A stretch of 51,354 nucleotides of DNA from Mycobacterium sp. 852002-51961_SCH5331710 (GTDB lineage Bacteria; Actinomycetota; Actinomycetes; Mycobacteriales; Mycobacteriaceae). A program made the translations under genes and the position numbers. Where the stretch lies: the NCBI RefSeq assembly GCF_001665535.1, contig NZ_LZSQ01000120.1, positions 1 through 51,354 of the forward strand. The letters run 5' to 3'. A model generated the notes under the pieces. The model ran no database searches and had not been told where the DNA came from. It saw only the letters and a list, made by a program, of their open reading frames with translations. Shown piece by piece: positions 17,727 through 25,183 of this stretch (within the stretch, counting starts at the first letter, position 1; every line of letters begins with the position of its first letter).

Positions 17727-18347
17727 GTGTACGCACGCTCTACCACCCTTCAAGCCCGCCCGTCGTCGATCAACGAGGGCATCGCGGTCATCCGGTCCGA
17801 GGTCATGCCCGCGCTGGAGGCCATGGACGGGTACATCGGCTTGTCGCTGTTGGTGGACCGGGAATCCGGGCACTGCATCGCGACCAGCGCCTGGGAGTCG
17901 GACGACGCACTGCGCGCGAGCGCCGAGCGGGCGGCCCCGTTGCGCGACCGAGCCGCCGACGTCCTCGGTGGCGAGGCGACGGTCGATCAGTGGCGGATCG
18001 GCGTCATGCACCGCGATCACCGCTCGGCGGAGGGTGCCTGCGTCCGGGTCACCTGGCTGCGGGTGCCCCGCGAGCACATCGCGCGCTCGATCGACTTCTA
18101 CAAGACCGATGTGCTGCCGGCGCTGGAGGCGCTCGACGGGTTCTGCAGCGCCAGCTATCTGATCAACCCCGATTCAGGCCGGGCGGTGTCGTCGGCGACC
18201 TTCGACAGCCATGACGCCATGGTGGGCAACCGAGAGCAGGCCAGGGAGCTGCGCAACGCCCGCACCCGCGAACTGGGCGCCGACATCGTCGACCTCGGCG
18301 AGTTCGAGCTCGCGGTCGCACATCTGCGAATCCCAGAACTGGTCTGA
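17727..18347 (+). CDS. Tandem ABM-like dimer-domain protein (Rv2557/Rv2558-like)
   Basis: A 206-residue protein with two tandem copies of a ferredoxin-like alpha/beta domain: the first has VIRSEVMPALEAMDGYIGLS, the second FYKTDVLPALEALDGFCSAS. It matches the paired M. tuberculosis proteins Rv2557/Rv2558, reported as induced by nutrient starvation; the biochemical role is unknown. Only one copy is present here. GTG at 17727 follows AAAGGGGGAC. Both halves lack obvious catalytic residues. Confidence 0.8.
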   Translation: MYARSTTLQARPSSINEGIAVIRSEVMPALEAMDGYIGLSLLVDRESGHCIATSAWESDDALRASAERAAPLRDRAADVLGGEATVDQWRIGVMHRDHRSAEGACVRVTWLRVPREHIARSIDFYKTDVLPALEALDGFCSASYLINPDSGRAVSSATFDSHDAMVGNREQARELRNARTRELGADIVDLGEFELAVAHLRIPELV

Positions 18348-18370
18348 TCGCCAACCCGCGGAACCGTTTC

Positions 18371-18396
18371 GTTTATTGACGCCGGTGTCGGGGTAT
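18371..18396 (+). promoter_or_regulatory. SigF-type promoter
   Basis: GTTT at 18371-18374 and GGGTAT at 18391-18396 are separated by 16 bp, matching the mycobacterial SigF consensus GTTT-N15-17-GGGTAT. It lies 31 bp upstream of the GlsB-like gene, in the correct orientation. Confidence 0.75.
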
Positions 18397-18427
18397 GTCA
18401 GCTGCACCCCGAGACCCTGGAGGAAAC

Positions 18428-18736
18428 ATGACCGTCACCGGCTTTCTCACCGCAATCGTCATCGGCGCAGTGATCGGCCTGCTCGCCCGCTTGATACTGC
18501 CCGGCAGGCAGCCCATCGGGATCATCGTGACCGTTCTCGTCGGCATCGTGTCGGCGCTGATCGGCACTTGGCTGGCCAACGCGCTCGGCCTGCCGACCGC
18601 CACGAAGGGTGTCGACTGGATCGAGTTGCTCTGCCAGCTGGTCGTCGCCGTCATCGGCGTGGCCATCGCGTCCGCGCTCATGGGGCGCAGGCGCACCGGC
18701 ATGATGGGCGGCCGTCGCGGCGGCGTCCTGCGCTGA
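18428..18736 (+). CDS. GlsB/YeaQ/YmgE-type stress-response membrane protein
   Basis: A 102-residue protein with three hydrophobic helices (about 4-26, 30-51 and 64-86) separated by glycine-rich turns (LPGRQPIGI), then a basic Gly/Arg tail. This is the transglycosylase-associated/GlsB small membrane family, a general-stress protein whose molecular function is not settled. ATG at 18428 follows GGAGGAAAC. The SigF-type promoter just upstream fits a stationary-phase or stress role. Confidence 0.87.
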   Translation: MTVTGFLTAIVIGAVIGLLARLILPGRQPIGIIVTVLVGIVSALIGTWLANALGLPTATKGVDWIELLCQLVVAVIGVAIASALMGRRRTGMMGGRRGGVLR

Positions 18737-18790
18737 CCTAACCACCCAGGCGATCCCGGCTGCGCCCCCCGGCAGCCGGGATCGCTTCTG

Positions 18791-19279
18791 TCACAGAACT
18801 TTCGACAACTCCGTTTTCAGCAGCTCGTCGAGTCTCTCGTAGCCTTCCGTCATCCCGCCCTCCATGCCGGAGGCCATCAGCGCGTCTCTGGCCTCGACGG
18901 TCGGGCAGATCGACCTGCCCCGCAACCTGCTGCGGCCACCGCCCAGATCCTCGAACCACAGGTACTCGATGTTGACCTGATCGGGCGCCCCCTCGAACTC
19001 GAACGTCTGCAGGATGAACTCGTTGTCGCGGACTGTGTGGAAGGTTCCGTTGAAGCCGTAGGCGCCGTCCTCGTCTTTGTGCGTGTAGCGATATCCGCCG
19101 TGGCTTCTGAACTCCCACTCCTCGATCGTCATCTCGAGCCGGCGCGGACCGAGCCACCGCTTGACCAGGTCGGGTTCGGCGTGCGCGCGGAACAGGGCCT
19201 CGACGGGTGCGTCGAATTCCCTGGTGAACTCCATGGCCAGGGTGTCCACCGGGGCCGTGAGGTCGAGTGCGTTGCTCAT
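18791..19279 (-). CDS. SRPBCC/AHSA1 domain protein
   Basis: A 162-residue START-like fold protein: FTREFDAPVEALFRAHAEP, then KRWLGPRRLEMTIEEWEFR and a C-terminal GGMTEGYERLDELLKTEL helix. AHSA1-type proteins bind hydrophobic ligands in a deep cavity. The ATG overlaps the stop of the upstream ArsR gene by 4 nt. Such ArsR-SRPBCC pairs are common in actinobacteria, with the SRPBCC protein as the regulated target; the ligand is unknown. Confidence 0.88.
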   Translation of the reverse strand: MSNALDLTAPVDTLAMEFTREFDAPVEALFRAHAEPDLVKRWLGPRRLEMTIEEWEFRSHGGYRYTHKDEDGAYGFNGTFHTVRDNEFILQTFEFEGAPDQVNIEYLWFEDLGGGRSRLRGRSICPTVEARDALMASGMEGGMTEGYERLDELLKTELSKVL

Positions 19280-19638
19280 GTGTCGGTTCCTTTCTCAGTG
19301 GTGGCGGTCATGTCGGCCAGCAGGGTGTCCAGCCGGCGGTAGCTGCGTTCGGCGTCGAGCCGGTACCGGTCGATCCATGCGGTCAGCCGCTCGAGCGCGG
19401 CGGCATCCAGGTGTACGGGCCGACGCTGCGCATCGCGGGTCCTGGTGACCAGTCCCGCCTGCTCGAGCACCTGAATGTGTTTGGACACCGCCTGTTTGGT
19501 GATGTCGAACGGTTCGGCGAGCTCGTTGACCGTCGCCGGTCCCCGCGACAGCCGCGCCACGATGGCGCGCCGCACGGGGTCGGCCAGTGCAAGGAATGCG
19601 CGGTCGAGCCGGGACTCCTCATCGCCATCACGCTCCAA
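19276..19638 (-). CDS. ArsR-family transcriptional regulator
   Basis: A 120-residue winged-helix repressor: LADPVRRAIVARLSRGPATV, then the recognition helix region ITKQAVSKHIQVLEQAGLV and a wing with RRPVHLDA. There are no cysteine metal ligands in the DNA-binding helix, so this is not a metal sensor but the SdpR-like type paired with SRPBCC proteins. The start is TTG at 19638, supported by AGAGG 7 nt upstream; no in-frame ATG gives the conserved N-terminus. A symmetrical operator lies immediately upstream. Confidence 0.87.
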   Translation of the reverse strand: MERDGDEESRLDRAFLALADPVRRAIVARLSRGPATVNELAEPFDITKQAVSKHIQVLEQAGLVTRTRDAQRRPVHLDAAALERLTAWIDRYRLDAERSYRRLDTLLADMTATTEKGTDT

Positions 19639-19641
19639 TAA

Positions 19642-19673
19642 TCAACCTCTATTTTGATCAACGTTTTGGTTGA
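19642..19673. promoter_or_regulatory. 32-bp symmetrical operator for the ArsR regulator
   Basis: TCAACC - 6 bp - TTGATCAA - 6 bp - GGTTGA. The outer arms are perfect inverted repeats and the centre is an 8-bp palindrome, with equal spacers on both sides. It starts 3 bp upstream of the TTG start codon and covers its ribosome binding site, in a conspicuously AT-rich patch. Autorepression is inferred. Confidence 0.75.
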
Positions 19674-19715
19674 ATACCAACGTAGACGCCGTTCGGCGGG
19701 GTGTCAACGGTCGAA

Positions 19716-21044
19716 TCAGCGCTTGCGACGGATGATCGCGCGCAGCTTGTCGAGCCGGGTGGCGATCTCGCGCTCGGCACCGTGAGAGGTCGGCCTGTAG
19801 TAATCGACGCCGACCAGCTCGTCGGGTGGATACTGTTGAGACACAACGCCATCGGGGTCGTCGTGGCTGTACTTGTACCCGATCGCGTTCCCCAGCTTCT
19901 GCGCGCCGGAGTAGTGGCCGTCGCGCAGATGCGGTGGGACCATCCCGGCCTTCCCCGCCCGGATGTCGGCCATCGCCGCTCCGAGCGCAGTGGTCACCGC
20001 GTTCGACTTGGGTGCCGTCGCGAGATGCACCGTGGCGTGCGCGAGCGTGAGCTGCGCTTCGGGCATGCCGATCAGCTGCACGGTCTGGGCGGCGGCCACC
20101 GCGGTCTGCAGCGCGGTCGGATCCGCCATGCCGATGTCCTCGCTGGCCAGGATCATCAACCGCCGCGCCACAAACCGCGGGTCCTCCCCCGCGACCAGCA
20201 TCCGCGACAGGTAGTGCAGCGCCGCGTCGACGTCGGAGCCGCGGACCGACTTGATGAACGCGCTGATCACGTCGTAGTGCTGATCGCCATCGCGGTCGTA
20301 GCGCACGGCGGCCTTGTCCAGCGACTGCTCGATGGTCTCGACCGTCACCTTCTCGCCCGCCTCGGCGGCCACCTCGAGCGCGGTCAACGCGCGGCGGGCA
20401 TCGCCCGCGGACAGCGATACCAGCAGGTCCACGGCTTCGTCGGTGACCTCGACCCGGCCCGCGAGGCCGCGAGGGTCGTCGATGGCGCGGCGGACCAGCG
20501 TGCGCACCGCGTCGGCGTCGAGCGGCTGCAGTTGCAGGATCAGCGACCGCGACAGCAGCGGGGCCACGACCGAGAACGACGGGTTCTCGGTGGTCGCCGC
20601 GACCAGCGCCACGACGCGGTTCTCGACCGCGGACAGCAGCGCGTCCTGCTGTGTCTTGGAGAACCGGTGCACCTCGTCGATGAACAGCACCGTCTGCTCG
20701 CCGTATGCGGCGGCGCGCCTGGCGACGTCGATGACGGCGCGAACCTCTTTGACCCCCGCCGACAGCGCCGACAGGGCCTCGAATCGGCGGCCCGTGGCCT
20801 GTGAGATCAGCGACGCGAGCGTGGTCTTACCGGTACCCGGCGGCCCGTAGAGGATGACCGAGGCCGCACCGGAGCCCTCGACCATCCGGCGCAGCGGCGA
20901 GCCCGGCTGCAGCAGGTGGTCCTGCCCGACGACCTCGTCGAGCGTGGCCGGCCGCATCCGTACCGCCAGCGGTGCCGACGCACCGACGGCACCAGCCGCC
21001 GGCGTGGGGGCCTCACCGGGGACGTCGAACAGACCGTCGGACAC
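19716..21044 (-). CDS. rarA: Replication-associated recombination ATPase RarA (MgsA)
   Basis: AAA+ clamp-loader-like ATPase acting at stalled replication forks. It has 442 residues: Walker A GPPGTGKTT, Walker B LFIDEVHRF, sensor 1 AATTENPSF and a sensor 2 region SLSAGDARRAL. The C-terminal tetramerisation domain includes SEDIGMADP and HLRDGHYSGAQKLG. It starts with GTG at 21044, 20 nt after the DUF3097 stop, so the two are probably one operon. Corresponds to Rv2559c. Confidence 0.95.
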   Translation of the reverse strand: MSDGLFDVPGEAPTPAAGAVGASAPLAVRMRPATLDEVVGQDHLLQPGSPLRRMVEGSGAASVILYGPPGTGKTTLASLISQATGRRFEALSALSAGVKEVRAVIDVARRAAAYGEQTVLFIDEVHRFSKTQQDALLSAVENRVVALVAATTENPSFSVVAPLLSRSLILQLQPLDADAVRTLVRRAIDDPRGLAGRVEVTDEAVDLLVSLSAGDARRALTALEVAAEAGEKVTVETIEQSLDKAAVRYDRDGDQHYDVISAFIKSVRGSDVDAALHYLSRMLVAGEDPRFVARRLMILASEDIGMADPTALQTAVAAAQTVQLIGMPEAQLTLAHATVHLATAPKSNAVTTALGAAMADIRAGKAGMVPPHLRDGHYSGAQKLGNAIGYKYSHDDPDGVVSQQYPPDELVGVDYYRPTSHGAEREIATRLDKLRAIIRRKR

Positions 21045-21064
21045 GCCTTCTGCTTACCACGCCG

Positions 21065-21901
21065 TCACGACGCGGGTTGCGTGACGAAGTCGATGAGCTC
21101 CTCCACGCGCCCGATCAGCGCGGGTTCCAGGTCGTTCCAGTCGCGCACCCGCTTGCGGATGCGCTGCCAGGCGCGCGCGGTGTCGGCCTGGCCGGCCGCC
21201 GGCCAGCCCAGTGCCCGGCACACGCCGGTCTTCCAGTCGACGCCCTTCGGCACGACGGGCCATCGCTCGACGCCCAGCCGCTCGGGTTTGACGGCCTGCC
21301 AGATGTCGATGAACGGATGGCCGACGACCAACGTGTGGGGTCCGCCCGGGCCGCGTCGGACCGCGTCCGCGATCCGGGCCTCCTTCGAACCCGCCACCAA
21401 GTGGTCGACGAGCACGCCGAGCCGGCGGCCGGGCCCGGGCCGGAAGTCCTCGACGATCGCGACGAGATCGTCGACGCCGCCGAGGTGTTCGACCACGACC
21501 CCCTCGATCCGGAGATCGTCGCCCCAGACCTGCTCGACGAGTTCGGCGTCGTGTCGGCCCTCGACGTAGATGCGGCTGGCCAGCGCGACCTTCGCCCGCG
21601 CGCCGTGCACCGCCACCGACCCGGACGCGGTGCGGGTCGTCTTGGGCGCGGACTTTTTCGGCGCGGTCAGGATCACCGGCTTGCCGTCGATCAGGTAGCC
21701 CGGCCCGATCGGGAACGGCTTGCGCCGTCCGTTGCGGTCCTCGAGTTCCATCCGGCCGTACTCGATCCGCACGATCGCGCCGACGTATCCCGTCTGCGCA
21801 TCCTCGACGACGAGGCCGATCTCGGCCGGTTGTTCGGTGGAGCGGGCCCTGCGCTGGTGCGGGTTGTCGGCCAGGACGTCGAATCCATATCGATCAGCCA
21901 C
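21065..21901 (-). CDS. DUF3097 family protein
   Basis: A 278-residue actinobacterial protein of unknown function. The central ASRIYVEGRHDAELVEQVWG and the later DFRPGPGRRLGVLVDHLVAG resemble the Glu and Asp loops of a TOPRIM fold, suggesting a nucleic-acid role that would suit its position upstream of rarA (inference). GTG at 21901 is preceded by TAGGAT with a 6-nt gap and no Shine-Dalgarno, fitting a leaderless message. Confidence 0.8.
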   Translation of the reverse strand: MADRYGFDVLADNPHQRRARSTEQPAEIGLVVEDAQTGYVGAIVRIEYGRMELEDRNGRRKPFPIGPGYLIDGKPVILTAPKKSAPKTTRTASGSVAVHGARAKVALASRIYVEGRHDAELVEQVWGDDLRIEGVVVEHLGGVDDLVAIVEDFRPGPGRRLGVLVDHLVAGSKEARIADAVRRGPGGPHTLVVGHPFIDIWQAVKPERLGVERWPVVPKGVDWKTGVCRALGWPAAGQADTARAWQRIRKRVRDWNDLEPALIGRVEELIDFVTQPAS

Positions 21902-21907
21902 CGGGCG

Positions 21908-21913
21908 ATCCTA
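21908..21913 (-). promoter_or_regulatory. Leaderless-type -10 of the DUF3097-rarA operon
   Basis: TAGGAT fits TANNNT and lies 6 nt upstream of the GTG start at 21901. Confidence 0.45.
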
Positions 21914-21972
21914 GGGCCGCGTCCGCGACAGCCCACGACGGCGCGCCCGGCGCGTCGGCGACAATGCGGGGC

Positions 21973-22773
21973 ATGACGGATCTCGCTCGATACGGACCAT
22001 GGGCGGTGATCGCCGGCGGTTCCGAAGGCGTCGGCGCCTCGTTCGCCCACCGACTTGCCGACGCGGGGATCAACCTCGTGTTGATCGCACGGAAACCCGA
22101 CGCGCTCGAGCGCACGGCCGAGGACTGCCGCCGCAGCGGTGTGGAGGTTCGAACGCTCGCCGTCGACCTGACGGATTCCGATGCGCTGCAGCGCACCGCG
22201 GGCGTCACCGACGACATCGAGGTCGGCTTGCTGATCTACAACGCCGGCGCCAACACGTGCAGCGAGCAGTTCCTCGACGGAGCGCTCGACGACTTCCAAC
22301 GGGTGATCGACCTGAACATCGGCACCATGCTGGCGATGGTGCAGCACTTCGGCCGTCCGATGCGTGAGCGCCGCCGCGGCGGAATCCTCATGGTGGGCTC
22401 GATGGCCGGTTACCTGGGTTCGGTGCGGCACACGGTCTACGGCGGGGTGAAGGCGTTCGGCCGCATCTTCGCCGAGAGTTTGTGGCTCGAGCTGCGCGAG
22501 TACGACGTGGACGTTCTCGAACTCGTTCTCGGCGTGACCCGCACACCCGCGATGGAGCGGGTGGGCCTGAACTTCGATGTGCCCGGGCTGCGAGTGGCCG
22601 AACCCGAGGACGTCGCGCGAGAAGGTCTGGAGCAGTTGGCCAACGGGCCGGTGTACGTGGCGGGCGGTAACGCCGACGACGTCGCCCGCCGTAACGATCC
22701 CGACCGCGCGAAGGTGGTGCTGGGCACCGATCGGATGATGCGCAAGTTGTTGGGCGAGAGGGAAAGCCGATGA
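21973..22773 (+). CDS. Short-chain dehydrogenase/reductase
   Basis: A 266-residue classical SDR. The cofactor loop GGSEGVG replaces the usual TGxxxGIG; ARKPDAL suggests NADP preference; YNAGAN, S in GSMAGY and the YGGVK catalytic Tyr-Lys pair are present. ATG at 21973 is chosen over ATG at 21964 as it starts at the Rossmann strand. It is coupled by ATGA to a SnoaL-like protein, so the pair probably acts on one substrate, which is unknown. Confidence 0.85.
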   Translation: MTDLARYGPWAVIAGGSEGVGASFAHRLADAGINLVLIARKPDALERTAEDCRRSGVEVRTLAVDLTDSDALQRTAGVTDDIEVGLLIYNAGANTCSEQFLDGALDDFQRVIDLNIGTMLAMVQHFGRPMRERRRGGILMVGSMAGYLGSVRHTVYGGVKAFGRIFAESLWLELREYDVDVLELVLGVTRTPAMERVGLNFDVPGLRVAEPEDVAREGLEQLANGPVYVAGGNADDVARRNDPDRAKVVLGTDRMMRKLLGERESR

Positions 22774-23243
22774 CCGAGCTGGCGGACCTGGAGCGGCGTC
22801 TCCGCCGCATCGAGGACGAGCGTGCGATCGAGCGGATGATCGCGTCCTACGGGCCCCTGGTGGACGCGGGTGAAGCCGATGCGGCAGCGGATCTTTGGGC
22901 AGAGGACGGCAGTTACGACGTCGAGGGGTGGCACATGGCCGGACGCGACGAGGTCGCGGCGATGGTGCGCTCGGGCGCACACCAGGGCTTGATCCGCCGC
23001 GGCTGCTGCCACTTCCTGGGACCCGCGGTGGTCACCGTGGACGGCGACGAGGCGGTGGCGATCTGCGATTCGGTGTTGGTGACCCGCCACGACGACGGCT
23101 TCGCGGTATCGCGGGCGGGCGCCAACCACTTCCGGTTGCGGCGCAGCGACGGACGATGGGCCATCATCGAACGGCGATCCCGTCAGCTCGACGGCAGTGC
23201 CGAGGCCCGCGAACTGCTGGCCGACGGCATCACCCCTGGGTGA
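22770..23243 (+). CDS. SnoaL-like (NTF2 fold) protein
   Basis: A 157-residue cone-fold protein: ERMIASYGPLVDAGEADAAA, then the core LWAEDGSYDVEGWHMAGRDE and strands ending in HFRLRRSDGRWAIIERR. The conserved Asp and His positions resemble those of scytalone dehydratase or ketosteroid-isomerase relatives. It overlaps the upstream SDR by 4 nt. Its last 14 bp overlap the 3' end of the convergent metallopeptidase gene. Confidence 0.83.
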   Translation: MTELADLERRLRRIEDERAIERMIASYGPLVDAGEADAAADLWAEDGSYDVEGWHMAGRDEVAAMVRSGAHQGLIRRGCCHFLGPAVVTVDGDEAVAICDSVLVTRHDDGFAVSRAGANHFRLRRSDGRWAIIERRSRQLDGSAEARELLADGITPG

Positions 23244-24258
23244 CCTCTTCGACGACCGTGTGGATGAAACGCATCTTCTCGAGGACCGGAGCAGGCAGCA
23301 CGAACGGGTAGAGATCTTCCTTGCCCATCGAGCGGTTCAGCATGTTCAGTGCCCATGACAGGGGTATCCACATTTCGATGATCGCGTCGAAGCTGCTTGG
23401 GCCCAACACCTTTCGCTCGAATGTCGCGGCAGCGGGCGCGACCCCGAAGGCCGCCGCCGTGTCCTGGGTGTCGCGGATGTGCAGGTAGTGCGCGAACGTC
23501 TCCGCCCAGTCCTCGGCGGGATGCATGGTGGCGTAGGAGGAGACGAAGCTCTTCCCCCAGTTGTCGGGCGGGCCTTCGTTGTAGTGGCGGTCAAGGGCCG
23601 CTTGGTAGTCGGCGTCGGGATCGCCGAACAGTTCGCGGAACCGGGCGTCGTATTCGGGTGACACGCTGACCAGGCGGTAGTAGTAATAGTGCCCGACCTC
23701 GTGGCGGAAATGGCCGAGCAGTGTGCGGTACGGTTCGCCCATCGCCTTGCGCAGCTGCTCGCGGTGTACGTCGTCGCCCTCGGCGAGATCCAAGGTGATT
23801 ACGCCGTTTTCGTGGCCCGTGAACACTTTGTGGTGCTCGCTGGAGAGCAGGTCGAAGGCCAGGCCGTAATCGGGGTCCTCGTCACGGCCGATGATCGGCA
23901 ACTTGAGTTCGTGCAGTTCGACCAGCAGCCGCCGCTTGGCGCGTTCGGCGTCGGCGAATGCCGCGAGCGCCTTGGTGTCGGAGTCCTGGGGTCGGGTGCG
24001 GGTGAGGCTGCACGCTTCGCACAGCTTGTGGTCGGGCGTCTTCTCCACCAGCCAGTTGCATTCGGCCAGATGCATGTTCGCGCACAGCTGGTACTTGTCG
24101 CCGTCGACGAAGCCGGCCTGGCTCTGCTCTTCCCCGGAGGCGATGACCAACAGCGCCATGTCATCGAGCGAGAATCCGAGCGGCCGACCACACGACAGGC
24201 ACAGCGAGTTCTCGAACGCGAGGCGCTGACCGCAGTTGGGGCACAGGAAGTCACGCAT
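23230..24258 (-). CDS. Zinc-ribbon putative metallopeptidase (Rv2568c-like)
   Basis: A 342-residue protein with an N-terminal zinc ribbon (CPNCGQ and CLSCGR at about 6-27), further cysteines (CANMHLAEC, CEAC) and a metallopeptidase core with RHEVGHYYYY, a HExxH motif. HPAEDWAETFAHYLHI follows as the likely third-ligand helix. Matches the putative zinc-binding metallopeptidase family found beside transglutaminase, ATP-grasp and Alpha-E genes. Its ATG at 24258 overlaps the transglutaminase gene by 8 nt; it is last in the operon. A possible role is release or trimming of the tag made by the upstream enzymes (inference). Confidence 0.87.
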   Translation of the reverse strand: MRDFLCPNCGQRLAFENSLCLSCGRPLGFSLDDMALLVIASGEEQSQAGFVDGDKYQLCANMHLAECNWLVEKTPDHKLCEACSLTRTRPQDSDTKALAAFADAERAKRRLLVELHELKLPIIGRDEDPDYGLAFDLLSSEHHKVFTGHENGVITLDLAEGDDVHREQLRKAMGEPYRTLLGHFRHEVGHYYYYRLVSVSPEYDARFRELFGDPDADYQAALDRHYNEGPPDNWGKSFVSSYATMHPAEDWAETFAHYLHIRDTQDTAAAFGVAPAAATFERKVLGPSSFDAIIEMWIPLSWALNMLNRSMGKEDLYPFVLPAPVLEKMRFIHTVVEEVTQG

Positions 24259-25183
24259 GCAGCACGCCCCCCTCGAACGGTTCGACGTCAACCGCGACGT
24301 CGATCTCGCTGCTTTGCGAATCGGTGTAGATGATGCCACGCAAGGGTGGGACGTCGGCGTAGTCACGTCCGTATCCGACGGTGATGTAGCGCTCGTCGAC
24401 CATCTGGTCGTTGGTGGGATCGAGCCCCAGCCACTGGTTCTGCGGTGTCCACACGGCGGCCCATGCGTGGGTCGCGTCGATACCGATCATCCGTTCCTTC
24501 CCGGGGGGTGGATCGGTCGCCAGATATCCGGACACATAACTGGCGGCCAACCCATTGGCGCGCAGGCAGGCGATGGCCAGCCGTGCAAAGTCCTGACATA
24601 CCCCTTCGCGTGCCGCCAAAACCTCGCTGGCCTGAGTCGACACCGTCGTCGACCCCGAGCGGTAGGTGAAGTCGGAGTAGATCCGGTGCGTCAGGTCCCG
24701 CAGCGCCTCGATCAGAGGTCGTTCGGGCTCGAAACTCGGTGCCGCGTAATCGCGTAGGGCCGGTGTGATCTCGGGCGGCTGCAGGTCGAGGGTGAACTCG
24801 GTGGCCAGCGCCGCCTCCGCGCCGACCGGGCGGGCGATCTCCCACGGCGCCAACGCCGAACCGGCCCCGTACAGGGTCGGCGGCGGCGGATCGACCTCGA
24901 CGACCGAACGGCTGGTCACCGACAACGTCTGGTGACGTTCGGTGACATGGAAGTACGAGCTGATGTTGCCGTAGACGTCGCGGCTGGTCGAGCTGTCCGC
25001 GGCGGGTGGATCGATCTCGAGTTCGTGCGACAGGCCGCGCTGACGCGCGGTGTCTCGGGGAGTGAGGAATCCTCGGCCGTAGGAACTCGTGACATCGGCG
25101 GCGTAGCGGTACACCGTGCGGTGGGTGATGCGGTAGGTGCGGCTGGCGGCCGACGACGTCGGACCGTCCGGAAAGGCGGTCAC
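24251..25183 (-). CDS. Transglutaminase-like cysteine protease/ligase (Rv2569c-like)
   Basis: A 310-residue protein: an N-terminal beta-rich domain (YRITHRTVYRYAADV) and a transglutaminase core with the catalytic triad Cys in EGVCQDFARLA, His in DATHAWAAVW and Asp in GLDPTND. GTG at 25183 overlaps the stop of the ATP-grasp gene by GTGA. In this cluster type the transglutaminase fold is predicted to cleave or transfer peptides. No signal peptide, so it is cytoplasmic. Confidence 0.9.
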   Translation of the reverse strand: MTAFPDGPTSSAASRTYRITHRTVYRYAADVTSSYGRGFLTPRDTARQRGLSHELEIDPPAADSSTSRDVYGNISSYFHVTERHQTLSVTSRSVVEVDPPPPTLYGAGSALAPWEIARPVGAEAALATEFTLDLQPPEITPALRDYAAPSFEPERPLIEALRDLTHRIYSDFTYRSGSTTVSTQASEVLAAREGVCQDFARLAIACLRANGLAASYVSGYLATDPPPGKERMIGIDATHAWAAVWTPQNQWLGLDPTNDQMVDERYITVGYGRDYADVPPLRGIIYTDSQSSEIDVAVDVEPFEGGVLHA

